In this document: piece by piece, positions 6,618 to 15,170 of the stretch
Position numbering within the stretch: position 1 is the first letter of the stretch
Layout: each line of letters opens with the position of its first letter
Translations under genes and position numbers: made by a program
Assembly (NCBI GenBank): GCA_019232735.1
Contig: JAFANL010000046.1
Span: 1 to 18,118 of the forward strand
From: Aquitalea sp.
GTDB lineage: Bacteria > Pseudomonadota > Gammaproteobacteria > Burkholderiales > Chromobacteriaceae
Reading direction: 5' to 3'
Length of the DNA: 18,118 bases
The notes under the pieces: generated by a model
What the model saw: the letters and a program-made list of their open reading frames with translations, nothing else
Database searches by the model: none
Told to the model about the DNA's origin: nothing

Positions 6618-9293
6618 ATGAGGCCTCATTACCTTACTCCGCTCTTTTCACCGCGCAATGTTGCGGTTGTCGGTGCCAGTGATACCCCCGGGTCCATTGG
6701 TCAGGCGGTATTTGCCAACCTGCTGGCGGGCAACTTCCAGGGCAAGCTGTTCCCGGTCAATCTGAATCACAAGGTGGTGGGGGGGATTCCGGCGGTGCCT
6801 TCGGTACGCCTGATCGAACCGGCCATCGATATGGCCGTGGTATGTACGGCGATTCGTACCTTGCCGGCCATCATCAAGGACTGTGGCAAGAAGGGCATCA
6901 AGGCCGTATTGCTGGCCAAGGAATTTTCCGACAGCGAGCAGCTGGAACGGGAAATCCTTAACGAATCCGTTTCCATCGCCCGCCATTACGGTATTCGCGT
7001 GCTGGGGCCGAATGTATTGGGCCTGATGCGACCGGTGGCCGGTTTCAATGCCACCAATTACACCAGTAAGGTGCGGCCGGGCAATATGGCCCTGGTGTCG
7101 CAATCTTCCGCCCTGTGTACCGCGATGCTGGACTGGGCCGACAGCAAGGGCATCGGTTTTTCCAGCGTGATTTCCGTGGGCGATGCCCTGGATGTGGATT
7201 TTGGCGAGATTCTCGATTACCTGGTGGCGGACAACTTTACCCAGGGCATCTTGTTGCATGTTCACCACATTCACCATGCGCGGCGTTTCATGAGCGCGCT
7301 GCGTGCGGCTGCCCGCACCAAGCCGGTGGTGGTGATCAAATCCGGTCGCTATCAGGATGATGTCACCGGAGTGACCCATTCGAGCAATCTGATCGAGAGC
7401 GGCGATGTGTTCGATGCCGCGCTGTCGCGAGCGGGTGTATTGCGGGTGTCATCCATTGCCCAGCTCTTTACCGCGGCCAAGGTGCTGGCGGCCAATTTCC
7501 GCGTCGGCGGCAAGCGGCTGGCCATTGTGACCAACGGGATAGGCCCAGGCGTGCTGGCGGCGGACAGTGCCTACACCAATGGGGTGGAGCTGGCCAAACT
7601 GAGCGATTCCACCATGGAACTGCTCAATAACGCGCTGCCGCGCAATTGGTCGCATGGCAATCCCATCGACCTGATTGGCGATGCCAGCCCGGTGCGTTTC
7701 CGTACCGCGGTGAAAGCCTGTATTGATGATCCCAATGTTGACGGCGTACTGGTCATCTTCACGCCGCAAGCCGGCACGGACCACCTGACCACGGCACAGC
7801 TGATGATTGGCCTGCAGCGAGAGTCCAGCAAGCCGATGTTCCTGTCCTGGCTGGGGGATGCCAAGGTATCGGAAAGCCGGGACCTGTTTTCCAAGGCCAA
7901 GTGTGCGCATTTCCGTGCACCAGAATACGGCATCGAAGTGTTCCGCAACCTGGCGTCCTATAACTACAACCAGCAATTGCTGCTGCAGACGCCGGGTCCG
8001 CTGGAAGGCAAACGCGAGGCTCCCGATCTGAGTCGTGCACGTGCCGTGATTGCTGCCGCGATGTCCGAAGGACGGACCATTCTGTCGGAGCGCGAATCCA
8101 AGGAAGTGCTGGCTGCCTTCCGTATCCCCGTCAACCCGACCCTGCTGGCGCGGACCGAAGACGAGGCCGTGGTACTGGCCGAGCAGATCCACTACCCGGT
8201 GGTGCTGAAAATCGATTCGCCAGACATCATCTACAAGTCCGATGTGGGCGGGGTGGAACTCAACATCAGTAATGAAGCCACTTTGCGTACTGCTTTTCGC
8301 GGCATTCTGGAGCGTACCCACCAGGCCATGCCCGAGGCTCGCATTGACGGGATATCCGTACAGCCTATGCGCAAACGCCGCTTCGCCCGTGAGGTGATGG
8401 TCGGCGTCACTCACGATAGCGCGTTCGGGCCGGTGATCACCTTTGGCGCCGGCGGTATCGCCGTGGAAGTGATGCATGACCGTGCGCTGTCCTTGCCACC
8501 GCTCAACCAGTATCTGGTGGGTAGCATGATACGCAAGACCCGTATCGGCCAATTGCTGGGCGCATTCAAGAACCTGCCTGCCGTGGACATGGACGAGCTG
8601 GTGGATGTGCTGCTGCATGTGTCCGAAATGGTGTGCGAGCTGGCGGAACTGCGTGAAATGGACATCAACCCGCTGGTGGCCGATGAAAAAGGGGTCATCG
8701 CGCTGGATGCGCGCATTATCGTCGAGCCGCTGAAGCCGGATGTGAAGCGCTATGGCCACATGGCCATCATGCCCTATCCGATGCACATGGTACGCAGTGC
8801 CACGCTGACGGACGGCATGAAGGTCACCATCCGGCCCGTACGGCCGGAGGATGCCCAGATGCAGCAGGAATTCGTGCGCACCCTGTCGGATGAGAGTCGC
8901 TACAACCGTTATATGTCCAGTATCAAACAGTTGTCGCAAACCATGCTGGTGCGTTTCACCCAGCTGGATTACGACCGCGAGATGGCCCTGGCCATGACCT
9001 GCGAAACGGAAAACGGAGAAGAGCAGCAGGCCGTGGCCCGCTTCATCACCGATCCGGATAATGAAGGCTGCGAATTCGCCCTGGAAGTGGCAGACAAATG
9101 GCAGGGCAAGGGCATAGGCTACATCTTGATGAATGCGCTGTTTGATGCGGCGCGTGAGCAAGGCCTGACCGTGATGCGCGGCGAAGTGCTGGCCGGTAAC
9201 AAGGGCATGCTCAAGCTGATGCACAAGCTGGGTTTTACCGTGGAAACCCACCCGGAAGACCGCGCGCTGACCATCGTGACCAAGATCCTGTAA
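6618..9293 (+). CDS. pat: Pat/PatZ-like acyl-CoA synthetase (ADP-forming) - GNAT acetyltransferase fusion
   Basis: This 891-residue protein has the architecture of the lysine acetyltransferase Pat/PatZ (YfiQ), which acetylates and inactivates enzymes such as acetyl-CoA synthetase. In order it has a CoA-binding Rossmann domain (about 8-135, NVAVVGAS), two succinyl-CoA-ligase-like domains (about 155-445) and an ATP-grasp domain (about 475-705, with YPVVLKIDSPDIIYKSDVGG and ITFGAGGIAVEV). A C-terminal GNAT domain follows (about 735-890), with the acetyl-CoA loop WQGKGIG at 828-834 and TQLDYDREMA at 781-790. His254 in GVTHSSNLIESGD aligns with the phospho-histidine of ADP-forming acetyl-CoA synthetases. 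As I recall the E. coli PatZ sequence, it lacks this His, so ligase activity is possible here. The ATG at 6618 has a modest GGAA upstream. The protein is cytosolic. Confidence 0.9.
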   Translation: MRPHYLTPLFSPRNVAVVGASDTPGSIGQAVFANLLAGNFQGKLFPVNLNHKVVGGIPAVPSVRLIEPAIDMAVVCTAIRTLPAIIKDCGKKGIKAVLLAKEFSDSEQLEREILNESVSIARHYGIRVLGPNVLGLMRPVAGFNATNYTSKVRPGNMALVSQSSALCTAMLDWADSKGIGFSSVISVGDALDVDFGEILDYLVADNFTQGILLHVHHIHHARRFMSALRAAARTKPVVVIKSGRYQDDVTGVTHSSNLIESGDVFDAALSRAGVLRVSSIAQLFTAAKVLAANFRVGGKRLAIVTNGIGPGVLAADSAYTNGVELAKLSDSTMELLNNALPRNWSHGNPIDLIGDASPVRFRTAVKACIDDPNVDGVLVIFTPQAGTDHLTTAQLMIGLQRESSKPMFLSWLGDAKVSESRDLFSKAKCAHFRAPEYGIEVFRNLASYNYNQQLLLQTPGPLEGKREAPDLSRARAVIAAAMSEGRTILSERESKEVLAAFRIPVNPTLLARTEDEAVVLAEQIHYPVVLKIDSPDIIYKSDVGGVELNISNEATLRTAFRGILERTHQAMPEARIDGISVQPMRKRRFAREVMVGVTHDSAFGPVITFGAGGIAVEVMHDRALSLPPLNQYLVGSMIRKTRIGQLLGAFKNLPAVDMDELVDVLLHVSEMVCELAELREMDINPLVADEKGVIALDARIIVEPLKPDVKRYGHMAIMPYPMHMVRSATLTDGMKVTIRPVRPEDAQMQQEFVRTLSDESRYNRYMSSIKQLSQTMLVRFTQLDYDREMALAMTCETENGEEQQAVARFITDPDNEGCEFALEVADKWQGKGIGYILMNALFDAAREQGLTVMRGEVLAGNKGMLKLMHKLGFTVETHPEDRALTIVTKIL

Positions 9294-9413
9294 TCCGGCG
9301 CCTTACATCGCAGTGGCCTGCCGGCGGTGGCGTGTAGTGTGGTTTTTAACCGTCAAACTGCGCACTCCAGTTGGCAGATCGCGGCCGGATAGGCTGATCG
9401 GCGTATTAAGCGC

Positions 9414-9443
9414 TTGCAAGATAAGGGAAAAGTGCCATAGAAT
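9414..9443 (+). promoter_or_regulatory. Predicted promoter of rpsP operon
   Basis: TTGCAA (9414-9419), an 18-base spacer and TAGAAT (9438-9443) place a start near 9450, about 40 bases before rpsP. The leader contains TAAGGA as the Shine-Dalgarno. No terminator for the Pat-like gene is visible between 9294 and 9413, so read-through from upstream is possible. Confidence 0.65.
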
Positions 9444-9488
9444 CGTGGGCTTTTCTACGATACCGTTTTTATCTAAGGACAATCGACA

Positions 9489-9737
9489 ATGGTAGTGATT
9501 CGTCTGGCACGTGGCGGCGCCAAGAACCGTCCGTTCTACAACATCGTGGTGACCGATTCCCGTAACCGTCGTGACGGTCGCTTCATCGAGCGCGTTGGCT
9601 TCTACAACCCGGTAGCTAACGAGAAGGAAGAGCGCGTACGCCTGACTTCCGATCGTCTGAACTACTGGATCGGCGTTGGTGCTCAGGTTACCGACGCTGT
9701 AGCCAAGCTGCTGAAAGAGCAGAAGGTTGCTGCCTAA
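9489..9737 (+). CDS. rpsP: 30S ribosomal protein S16
   Basis: This 82-residue protein has the family's usual length. It begins MVVIRLARGGAKNRPFYNIV and contains DSRNRRDGRFIERVGFYNP, both diagnostic for S16, which helps assemble the 30S body. It is first in the conserved rpsP-rimM-trmD-rplS operon, 33 bases before rimM. In E. coli ffh precedes this operon; here the Pat-like gene does. TAAGGA lies ahead of the ATG. Confidence 0.98.
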   Translation: MVVIRLARGGAKNRPFYNIVVTDSRNRRDGRFIERVGFYNPVANEKEERVRLTSDRLNYWIGVGAQVTDAVAKLLKEQKVAA

Positions 9738-9770
9738 TCGTTCGTTGACTCAACTAACGGACTAAGGCGC

Positions 9771-10277
9771 ATGCGCAAAGAAGATCTCGTCTTGATGGGG
9801 TTTGTGCGTGGCGCCTTCGGTATCAAGGGCTGGATCAAGGTTCAGGCCGATACCGAATACGCTGACGGTCTGTTTGACTACCCGGTCTGGTGGCTGGGCA
9901 AGGATGACAGCTGGAAGCCGTACACATTTGAAAACGGGGCCGTGCAGCCCAAGGGCTTGTCCGTCAAGCTGCAAGGCATTGAAGATCGCGATTCGGCGGA
10001 AGCCCTGCGCGGTTTGCAGATTGCCGTACCCCGTAGTGAATTGCCGGAAGCTGGCAGCGACGAATATTACTGGTCCGATCTGATCGGCCTGTCTGTCGTC
10101 AATCAGCAAGGTGTGGTGCTTGGCAAGGTGACCGAACTGATGGAAACCGGTGCCAACGACGTATTGGTGGTAGAAGGTGAACACGGCCAGCGGCTGATTC
10201 CCTTTGTCGGCCAGTTCGTACTGGATGTCAGTCTGGCTGAGGCCCGCATTTCAGTGGACTGGGGTCTGGACTACTGA
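9771..10277 (+). CDS. rimM: Ribosome maturation factor RimM
   Basis: This 168-residue 30S assembly factor acts on the head domain with S19. The N-terminal beta-barrel begins at VLMGFVRGAFGIKGWIKVQ (7-25). A C-terminal PRC-barrel follows from about residue 95, with DLIGLSVVNQQGVVLGKV and NDVLVVEG ... RLIPFV. The ATG at 9771 is preceded by AAGG. A second in-frame ATG at 9795 would cut into the first strand and is less likely. The stop codon shares its last base with the trmD start (TGATG), so the two are translationally coupled. Confidence 0.96.
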   Translation: MRKEDLVLMGFVRGAFGIKGWIKVQADTEYADGLFDYPVWWLGKDDSWKPYTFENGAVQPKGLSVKLQGIEDRDSAEALRGLQIAVPRSELPEAGSDEYYWSDLIGLSVVNQQGVVLGKVTELMETGANDVLVVEGEHGQRLIPFVGQFVLDVSLAEARISVDWGLDY

Positions 10278-11044
10278 TGCATATCGATGCCATCACGCTG
10301 TTTCCGGAAATGTTCGATGCCATCGCCCGCTTCGGTGTAAGCCAGCGGGCGCTTGATCTGGGCATTTGGGATTTCCAGAAATGGAATCCACGCGATTTCA
10401 CCCATGACAACTATCGCCGTGTGGACGATCGTCCCTACGGCGGCGGTCCTGGCATGGTCATGCTGATCGAACCGCTGGAAGCTGCCATCGAGGCAGCCAA
10501 GGCGCGTCAGCAGGCGGCTGGTGTTGAGCAAAGCCATGTCATCTATCTGTCCCCGCAAGGTGCTGCCTTATCGCACGCCAAGGCGGAGGAGCTGTCCCGG
10601 CGTCCTGGCCTCATTGTATTGTGTGGCCGCTACGAAGGGGTGGATGAGCGCTTGATCGGGCGCCAGGTGGATGAGGAAGTTTCCATTGGCGACTACGTGT
10701 TGTCCGGTGGCGAACTACCGGCCATGGTGCTGATGGATGCAGTCATCCGACTGCTACCCGGCGTGCTCAACGATGCCCAGTCCGCTTATGAAGACTCATT
10801 TGTGAACGGACTCCTTGATTGTCCGCACTATACCCGTCCCGAAGAATATCAGGGCATGCGGGTGCCGGATGTACTCATGTCCGGTAATCATGCACTGATC
10901 GCCAAGTGGCGGCTGAAGCAGGCTTTGGGCAGGACGTGGCAACGTCGTCCCGATCTGCTGAAAGACCGCTCTTTGACAAAACAGGAATCTCGGCTGCTGG
11001 CAGAGTACCAGCAGGAACAAGATATCCGTAAAAAACCGGAGTAA
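10277..11044 (+). CDS. trmD: tRNA (guanine-37-N1)-methyltransferase TrmD
   Basis: This 255-residue SPOUT-class enzyme makes m1G37 next to the anticodon, preventing +1 frameshifts. The deep-knot SAM site is seen in YLSPQG (90-95), LCGRYEGVDER (115-125) and SIGDYVLSGGE (136-146). The catalytic region DSFVNGLLDCPHYTRP lies at 173-188. GGGPGM near residue 55 is also typical. The start overlaps the rimM stop by one base and has no good Shine-Dalgarno of its own, so it probably relies on coupling. rplS follows after 3 bases. Confidence 0.98.
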   Translation: MHIDAITLFPEMFDAIARFGVSQRALDLGIWDFQKWNPRDFTHDNYRRVDDRPYGGGPGMVMLIEPLEAAIEAAKARQQAAGVEQSHVIYLSPQGAALSHAKAEELSRRPGLIVLCGRYEGVDERLIGRQVDEEVSIGDYVLSGGELPAMVLMDAVIRLLPGVLNDAQSAYEDSFVNGLLDCPHYTRPEEYQGMRVPDVLMSGNHALIAKWRLKQALGRTWQRRPDLLKDRSLTKQESRLLAEYQQEQDIRKKPE

Positions 11045-11047
11045 AAC

Positions 11048-11416
11048 ATGGATCTGATCCAGAAACTCGAGCAAGAAGAAATCGCCCGCCTGGGCAAGAC
11101 CATCCCGGAATTCGCTCCTGGCGATACCGTTGTGGTTCAAGTCAAGGTAAAGGAAGGTAACCGCGAACGTCTGCAGGCTTACGAAGGCGTTGTAATCGCC
11201 AAGCGTAACCGTGGTCTGAACAGCTCTTTCATCGTGCGCAAGATGTCCGCCGGTGAAGGTGTTGAGCGTACTTTCCAGTCCTACTCCCCGCTGGTGGCTT
11301 CCGTAGAAGTGAAGCGCCGTGGTGACGTACGTCGCGCCAAGCTGTACTACCTGCGTGGTCGTACCGGCAAGTCCGCACGTATCAAGGAAAAACTGCCGGC
11401 TCGCAAGCAAGGCTAA
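11048..11416 (+). CDS. rplS: 50S ribosomal protein L19
   Basis: This 122-residue protein sits at the 30S/50S interface. It begins MDLIQKLEQEEIA and contains FAPGDTVVVQVKVKEGNRER, the segment FEGVVIAKRNRGLNSSFIVRK in the variant form YEGVV..., and KLYYLRGRTGKSARI. The tail is slightly longer than in E. coli (115 residues). It is the last gene of the operon. Its Shine-Dalgarno (CGGAG) lies in the end of trmD. Confidence 0.98.
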   Translation: MDLIQKLEQEEIARLGKTIPEFAPGDTVVVQVKVKEGNRERLQAYEGVVIAKRNRGLNSSFIVRKMSAGEGVERTFQSYSPLVASVEVKRRGDVRRAKLYYLRGRTGKSARIKEKLPARKQG

Positions 11417-11439
11417 TCCTGATACCGTCAGGTATGATA

Positions 11440-11472
11440 AAAGCGCAAGGCACACTGCCTTGCGCTTTTTTT
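11440..11472 (+). terminator. Strong intrinsic terminator after rplS
   Basis: The perfect stem GCGCAAGGCA/TGCCTTGCGC, extended by A-T pairs, has a CAC loop and a run of seven T (11466-11472). It starts 24 bases after the rplS stop and ends 26 bases before the xerD ATG. Confidence 0.95.
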
Positions 11473-11498
11473 ATGTCTGCGAGTGGCAAGAGGAAGTC

Positions 11499-12380
11499 AT
11501 GAGTGCGGAAAGCATAGACCGGTTTCTGGACCAGTTGTGGCTGAAAGATGGTCTGGCGACCAATACCCTGGCAGCCTATCGCCGTGATCTGGCCAAGCTG
11601 CAAAAGCAATTGCTGACGCAAGGGGCCGAACTGGACAGCGCCAGTCATGCCGATATCCAGCAAGCCCTGCTGGCTGCGGTGGAGGTAGAAAAGCCGGCTA
11701 CCCGGGCCCGCCAGCTGTCTTGTCTGCGTCGTTACTACCAGTTTCTGCTCAGTAGTGGCAGCCGGCAGGATGATCCAACTACTCAGTTGGGGCAGCCCAA
11801 AATCGGGCAACGGCTGCCCAAGTCCTTGTCTGAAGGGCAGGTCGAACAATTGTTGCTGGCTGCCGATATCGCTACTCCGCTGGGTTTGCGCGACCGGGCC
11901 ATGTTTGAAGTGCTGTATGCCTGTGGTTTACGGGTGTCTGAACTGGTGGGACTGAGTGTGCAGCAGCTGGACATGGTGACCGGGCTGCTTATTACACGGG
12001 GCAAGGGCAACAAGGAACGCATGGTGCCCTTGGGTGAGATTGCACTTGCCTGGCTGGAGCGTTATTTTCGCGAGGCTAGACCCTTGTTGCTGGCTGGTGC
12101 ACAGTGCGATGCGGTATTCGTAACCCAGCGCAAGGCAGGCATGACACGGCAGATGGCCTGGCACCTGATCAGCCACTATGCCCGTCAGCAAGGCCTGCCA
12201 CCGATCAGCCCGCATATGCTGCGGCATGCTTTTGCCACCCATCTGGTGAACCACGGTGCCGATCTGCGCGTGGTCCAGCTATTGCTGGGGCATTCCGATA
12301 TCTCGACCACGCAAATCTATACTCATGTGGCCAGAGAACGGCTCAAGCAGCTGCACGCACAACATCACCCACGCGGTTGA
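11499..12380 (+). CDS. xerD: Site-specific tyrosine recombinase XerD
   Basis: This 293-residue recombinase works with XerC at dif to resolve chromosome dimers at the septum with FtsK. The N-terminal SAM-like DNA-binding domain spans about 1-90 and the catalytic domain about 105-285. All catalytic residues are visible: Arg145 (ACGLRVSEL), Lys169 (RGKGNKER), His239 and Arg242 (PHMLRHAFATHL), His265 (LLGHSDISTTQIYTH) and the nucleophile Tyr274. The ATG at 11499 was chosen for AGAGGAAG upstream and the usual length. The frame is open back to 11319, but only through rplS and its terminator. XerD is preferred over XerC because of motif wording (SPHMLRHAFATHLVNHGADLRVVQ) rather than context. No promoter of its own is obvious. 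Confidence 0.94.
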   Translation: MSAESIDRFLDQLWLKDGLATNTLAAYRRDLAKLQKQLLTQGAELDSASHADIQQALLAAVEVEKPATRARQLSCLRRYYQFLLSSGSRQDDPTTQLGQPKIGQRLPKSLSEGQVEQLLLAADIATPLGLRDRAMFEVLYACGLRVSELVGLSVQQLDMVTGLLITRGKGNKERMVPLGEIALAWLERYFREARPLLLAGAQCDAVFVTQRKAGMTRQMAWHLISHYARQQGLPPISPHMLRHAFATHLVNHGADLRVVQLLLGHSDISTTQIYTHVARERLKQLHAQHHPRG

Positions 12381-12400
12381 TTCCAAATAGTCGCGCATGA

Positions 12401-12425
12401 AAAACGCCCGCATCAGCGGGCGTTT
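12401..12425 (-). terminator. Shared terminator between xerD and clpA
   Basis: AAACGCCCGC-ATCA-GCGGGCGTTT is a perfect 10-bp stem with a 4-base loop. On the minus strand it ends in five T, giving a good clpA terminator 22 bases past its stop. On the plus strand only three T follow, so termination of xerD would be weaker. Confidence 0.85.
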
Positions 12426-12446
12426 CGTCGAGCAGGGAAAGCGGGC

Positions 12447-14726
12447 TTACGCCGGTTCTGCTGTCAGGGTTTCCGGATCGAACTGCAGCTCGACCACATC
12501 TTCGTCGTTGACCGTGACGGTGACCTCCCCGCCATTGGCCAGGCGGCCAAACAGCAATTCATCAGCCAGTGCCTTGCGGATGGTGTCCTGAATCAGCCGT
12601 GCCATCGGGCGCGCCCCCATCTGGGGATCAAAGCCGCGCTTGGCCAGGAAGGCGCGCAAGGCATCGGTAAAGTGGATTTCCACCTTCTTGTCGCTGAGCT
12701 GATGTTCCAGCTGCATCAGGAACTTGTCCACCACCTGCAGGATGATCTGCTGATCCAGCATCTTGAAGGAGATGGTGGCATCCAGCCGGTTGCGGAATTC
12801 CGGGCTGAACTGGCGCTTGTTATCGGCCATTTCATCACCGACCTCTTTGGACTGGGTAAAGCCCAGCGTCGGCTTGGACATGGCTTCGGCACCGGCATTG
12901 GTGGTCATGATGATCACCACATTGCGGAAATCAGCTTTGCGACCGTTGTTATCGGTCAGGGTGCCATGATCCATCACCTGCAGCAGGACATTGTAGATGT
13001 CCGGATGGGCTTTCTCGATTTCATCCAGCAGCAATACCGCATACGGGTGCTTGTTGATGGCTTCGGTCAATTGCCCGCCCTGTTCAAAACCCACATAGCC
13101 GGGAGGTGCGCCAATCAGTCGGCTGACTGCATGACGTTCCATATACTCGGACATGTCGAAGCGGATCAGCTCCACACCCAATACATAGGCCAGCTGCTTG
13201 GCCACTTCCGTCTTGCCGACACCGGTCGGGCCAGAGAACAGGAAGGAACCAATCGGCTTTTGCGGATTGCCCAGGCCGGAACGCGTCATCTTGATGGCAC
13301 TGGCCAGGCTTTCAATGGCCTTCTCCTGACCGAATACCACATTTTTCAGATCGCGCTCCAGGTTCTTCAGCACATTCTTGTCATCCGAAGACACCGTCTT
13401 GGGTGGAATGCGGGCGATCTTGGCCACGATCTCTTCGATCTCAGACTTATTGATCACCTTTTTCTGCTTCGACTTGGGCAGAATCTTCTGAGCTGCACCA
13501 GCTTCGTCTATCACATCAATGGCCTTGTCCGGCAGGTGGCGGTCATTGATGTAGCGTGCAGACAGCTCGGCAGCGGTAGACAGCGCCGACTGGGTGTACT
13601 TCACCCCGTGATGCGCTTCGAAGCGTGACTTCAGACCCTTGAGAATCTCGATGGTCTGTTCCACGGTCGGCTCGGCAACGTCGATTTTCTGGAAACGACG
13701 CGACAGGGCATTATCTTTCTCGAAGATGCCGCGGTATTCGTTATACGTGGTGGCGCCAATGCAGCGCAGGCTGCCGTTGGACAGCGCCGGCTTCAGCAGG
13801 TTGGAGGCATCCAGCGTGCCGCCCGATGCCGCTCCGGCACCGATGAGGGTGTGAATCTCATCAATGAACAGAATGGCGTGTTCGTCCTCGGTCAGCTGCT
13901 TGATGACGGCCTTCAGACGCTGCTCGAAGTCACCACGATACTTGGTGCCAGCCAGCAGGGCACCCATGTCCAGTGCATAGACTGTCGCCTTGGACAGGAC
14001 GTCGGGCACTTCGTTGTTGACGATGCGGCGGGCCAGACCTTCCGCGATGGCGGTCTTGCCCACGCCGGCTTCGCCCACCAGCAGGGGGTTGTTCTTGCGA
14101 CGGCGGCATAGGATCTGCACCGTGCGCTCCAGTTCGGATTCGCGGCCGATCAAGGGGTCGATCTTGCCGTCGCGGGCCTGCTGGTTCAGGTTGAGGGTGT
14201 AGTTTTCCAGCGCACCGCCCGGGCTGGGGGATTGCTCCTCGCTGTCGGACTCATTGCTCTGCTCGCGCGGCTCCGGTGGGTGCTGTTGCGAGCGTTGCTT
14301 GGTGATGCCGTGCGAGATGAAATTCACCACATCCAGCCGCGAAATACCCTGCTGATGCAGGTAGTACACGGCATGAGAGTCCTTTTCGCCAAAAATGGCG
14401 ACCAGGATATTGGCCCCGGTGACTTCCTTCTTGCCGGAGGATTGCACGTGCAAGATGGCACGCTGAATCACACGCTGGAAACCCAGCGTGGGTTGGGTTT
14501 CGACCTCGGCCTCGCCGGGGACGGTGGGGGTATGTTCGTCAATGAAATCGCCCAGCTGTTTTTTCAGCTGGTCGAGATTGGCCCCGCAGGCACGCAAAAC
14601 ATCAGCGGCTGAAGGATTATCGATCATGGCAAGCAGCAAGTGCTCCACGCTGATGAATTCGTGGCGCTTGCGCCTGGCGTCCATGAACGCCATATGCAGG
14701 CTTACTTCAAGCTCCTGGGCAATCAT
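12447..14726 (-). CDS. clpA: ATP-dependent Clp protease ATP-binding subunit ClpA
   Basis: This 759-residue AAA+ unfoldase feeds substrates, including N-degron proteins delivered by ClpS, to ClpP. The double Clp N-domain (1-145) begins MIAQELEVSLHMAF. An acidic, Ser/Glu-rich linker spans about 146-172. AAA-1 has Walker A GEAGVGKT (218-225) and Walker B AILFIDE (284-290). AAA-2 has Walker A GPTGVGKT (499-506) and Walker B VLLLDE (564-569). The ClpP-docking loop tripeptide is Leu-Gly-Phe (621-623, in PTLGFTQ), a variant of the Ile-Gly-Leu/Phe form. The ATG at 14726 is preceded by GGAGG and overlaps the clpS stop by one base. An upstream in-frame start would lie inside clpS. clpP is not in the window. 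Confidence 0.98.
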   Translation of the reverse strand: MIAQELEVSLHMAFMDARRKRHEFISVEHLLLAMIDNPSAADVLRACGANLDQLKKQLGDFIDEHTPTVPGEAEVETQPTLGFQRVIQRAILHVQSSGKKEVTGANILVAIFGEKDSHAVYYLHQQGISRLDVVNFISHGITKQRSQQHPPEPREQSNESDSEEQSPSPGGALENYTLNLNQQARDGKIDPLIGRESELERTVQILCRRRKNNPLLVGEAGVGKTAIAEGLARRIVNNEVPDVLSKATVYALDMGALLAGTKYRGDFEQRLKAVIKQLTEDEHAILFIDEIHTLIGAGAASGGTLDASNLLKPALSNGSLRCIGATTYNEYRGIFEKDNALSRRFQKIDVAEPTVEQTIEILKGLKSRFEAHHGVKYTQSALSTAAELSARYINDRHLPDKAIDVIDEAGAAQKILPKSKQKKVINKSEIEEIVAKIARIPPKTVSSDDKNVLKNLERDLKNVVFGQEKAIESLASAIKMTRSGLGNPQKPIGSFLFSGPTGVGKTEVAKQLAYVLGVELIRFDMSEYMERHAVSRLIGAPPGYVGFEQGGQLTEAINKHPYAVLLLDEIEKAHPDIYNVLLQVMDHGTLTDNNGRKADFRNVVIIMTTNAGAEAMSKPTLGFTQSKEVGDEMADNKRQFSPEFRNRLDATISFKMLDQQIILQVVDKFLMQLEHQLSDKKVEIHFTDALRAFLAKRGFDPQMGARPMARLIQDTIRKALADELLFGRLANGGEVTVTVNDEDVVELQFDPETLTAEPA

Positions 14727-15034
14727 CAGTTTTCCTCCATTACGCACTGAAGCGGGTGCTGGTGTGCCTTGGCAAATTGCAGCACCTGCTCAACCTTTGT
14801 TGCAGCCACGTCTTTGGTATAAACGCCACACACGCCGTGGCCTTGCGTATGGACTTGCAGCATGATCTGGGTTGCCTTTTCCCGGTTCATGTGGAACAAC
14901 TGTTGCAACACTTCCACCACAAATTCCATTGGGGTGAAATCATCGTTCAATAACAATACCTTATACATCGGGGGAGGGGTGGTCCTCACCCGTGACACCT
15001 CTTTGACGGCGTCGTCGTTGAACTGCGTGGACAT
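14726..15034 (-). CDS. clpS: ClpS, N-degron adaptor of ClpAP
   Basis: This 102-residue adaptor binds destabilising N-terminal residues and hands the protein to ClpA. The binding pocket is visible as Asn30-Asp31-Asp32 (LLLNDDFTPMEFVV) and His62 (QVHTQGHGVCGVYTKDVA), equivalent to E. coli Asn34/Asp35/Asp36 and His66. A flexible N-terminus (about 1-20) precedes the fold. It sits directly upstream of clpA with TGATG overlap, so the two are translationally coupled. The Shine-Dalgarno before the ATG is weak (GAAAG). The neighbouring divergent cold-shock gene is the same arrangement as cspD-clpS in E. coli. Confidence 0.97.
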   Translation of the reverse strand: MSTQFNDDAVKEVSRVRTTPPPMYKVLLLNDDFTPMEFVVEVLQQLFHMNREKATQIMLQVHTQGHGVCGVYTKDVAATKVEQVLQFAKAHQHPLQCVMEEN

Positions 15035-15120
15035 GTCGACTTTCAGTAAAACTGCGGTTCACTTTAATTTTGGTTCCCCGTGACTTTTTTTCAAGGGGCG
15101 AGTGCGAATTCCTTTTGCAC

Positions 15121-15149
15121 TTGACGCTATGACAATGGTTGCGTAGAAA
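15121..15149 (+). promoter_or_regulatory. Predicted promoter of cold-shock gene
   Basis: TTGACG (15121-15126, 5 of 6 matches), a 17-base spacer and TAGAAA (15144-15149, 4 of 6 matches) place a start near 15156. This gives a leader of about 100 bases, in keeping with the long leaders of cold-shock mRNAs. Confidence 0.6.
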
Positions 15150-15170
15150 TGCAGTCAGGTGCTTGGCCTA

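Noticed and set aside
7449..9251. 600-codon minus-strand open frame opposite the Pat-like gene
   Set aside because: It is very rich in His, Gln and Arg, which is typical of the complement of a high-GC gene, and the plus-strand gene is unmistakable.
9294..9413. Small inverted repeats after the Pat-like gene as a terminator
   Set aside because: The stems are 4-5 bp with mismatches and have no T-run.
15035..15120. Minus-strand CTTGAAA upstream of clpS as a heat-shock (sigma-32) promoter
   Set aside because: No CCCCAT-type -10 follows at the right distance, and no good sigma70 -10 is present either.
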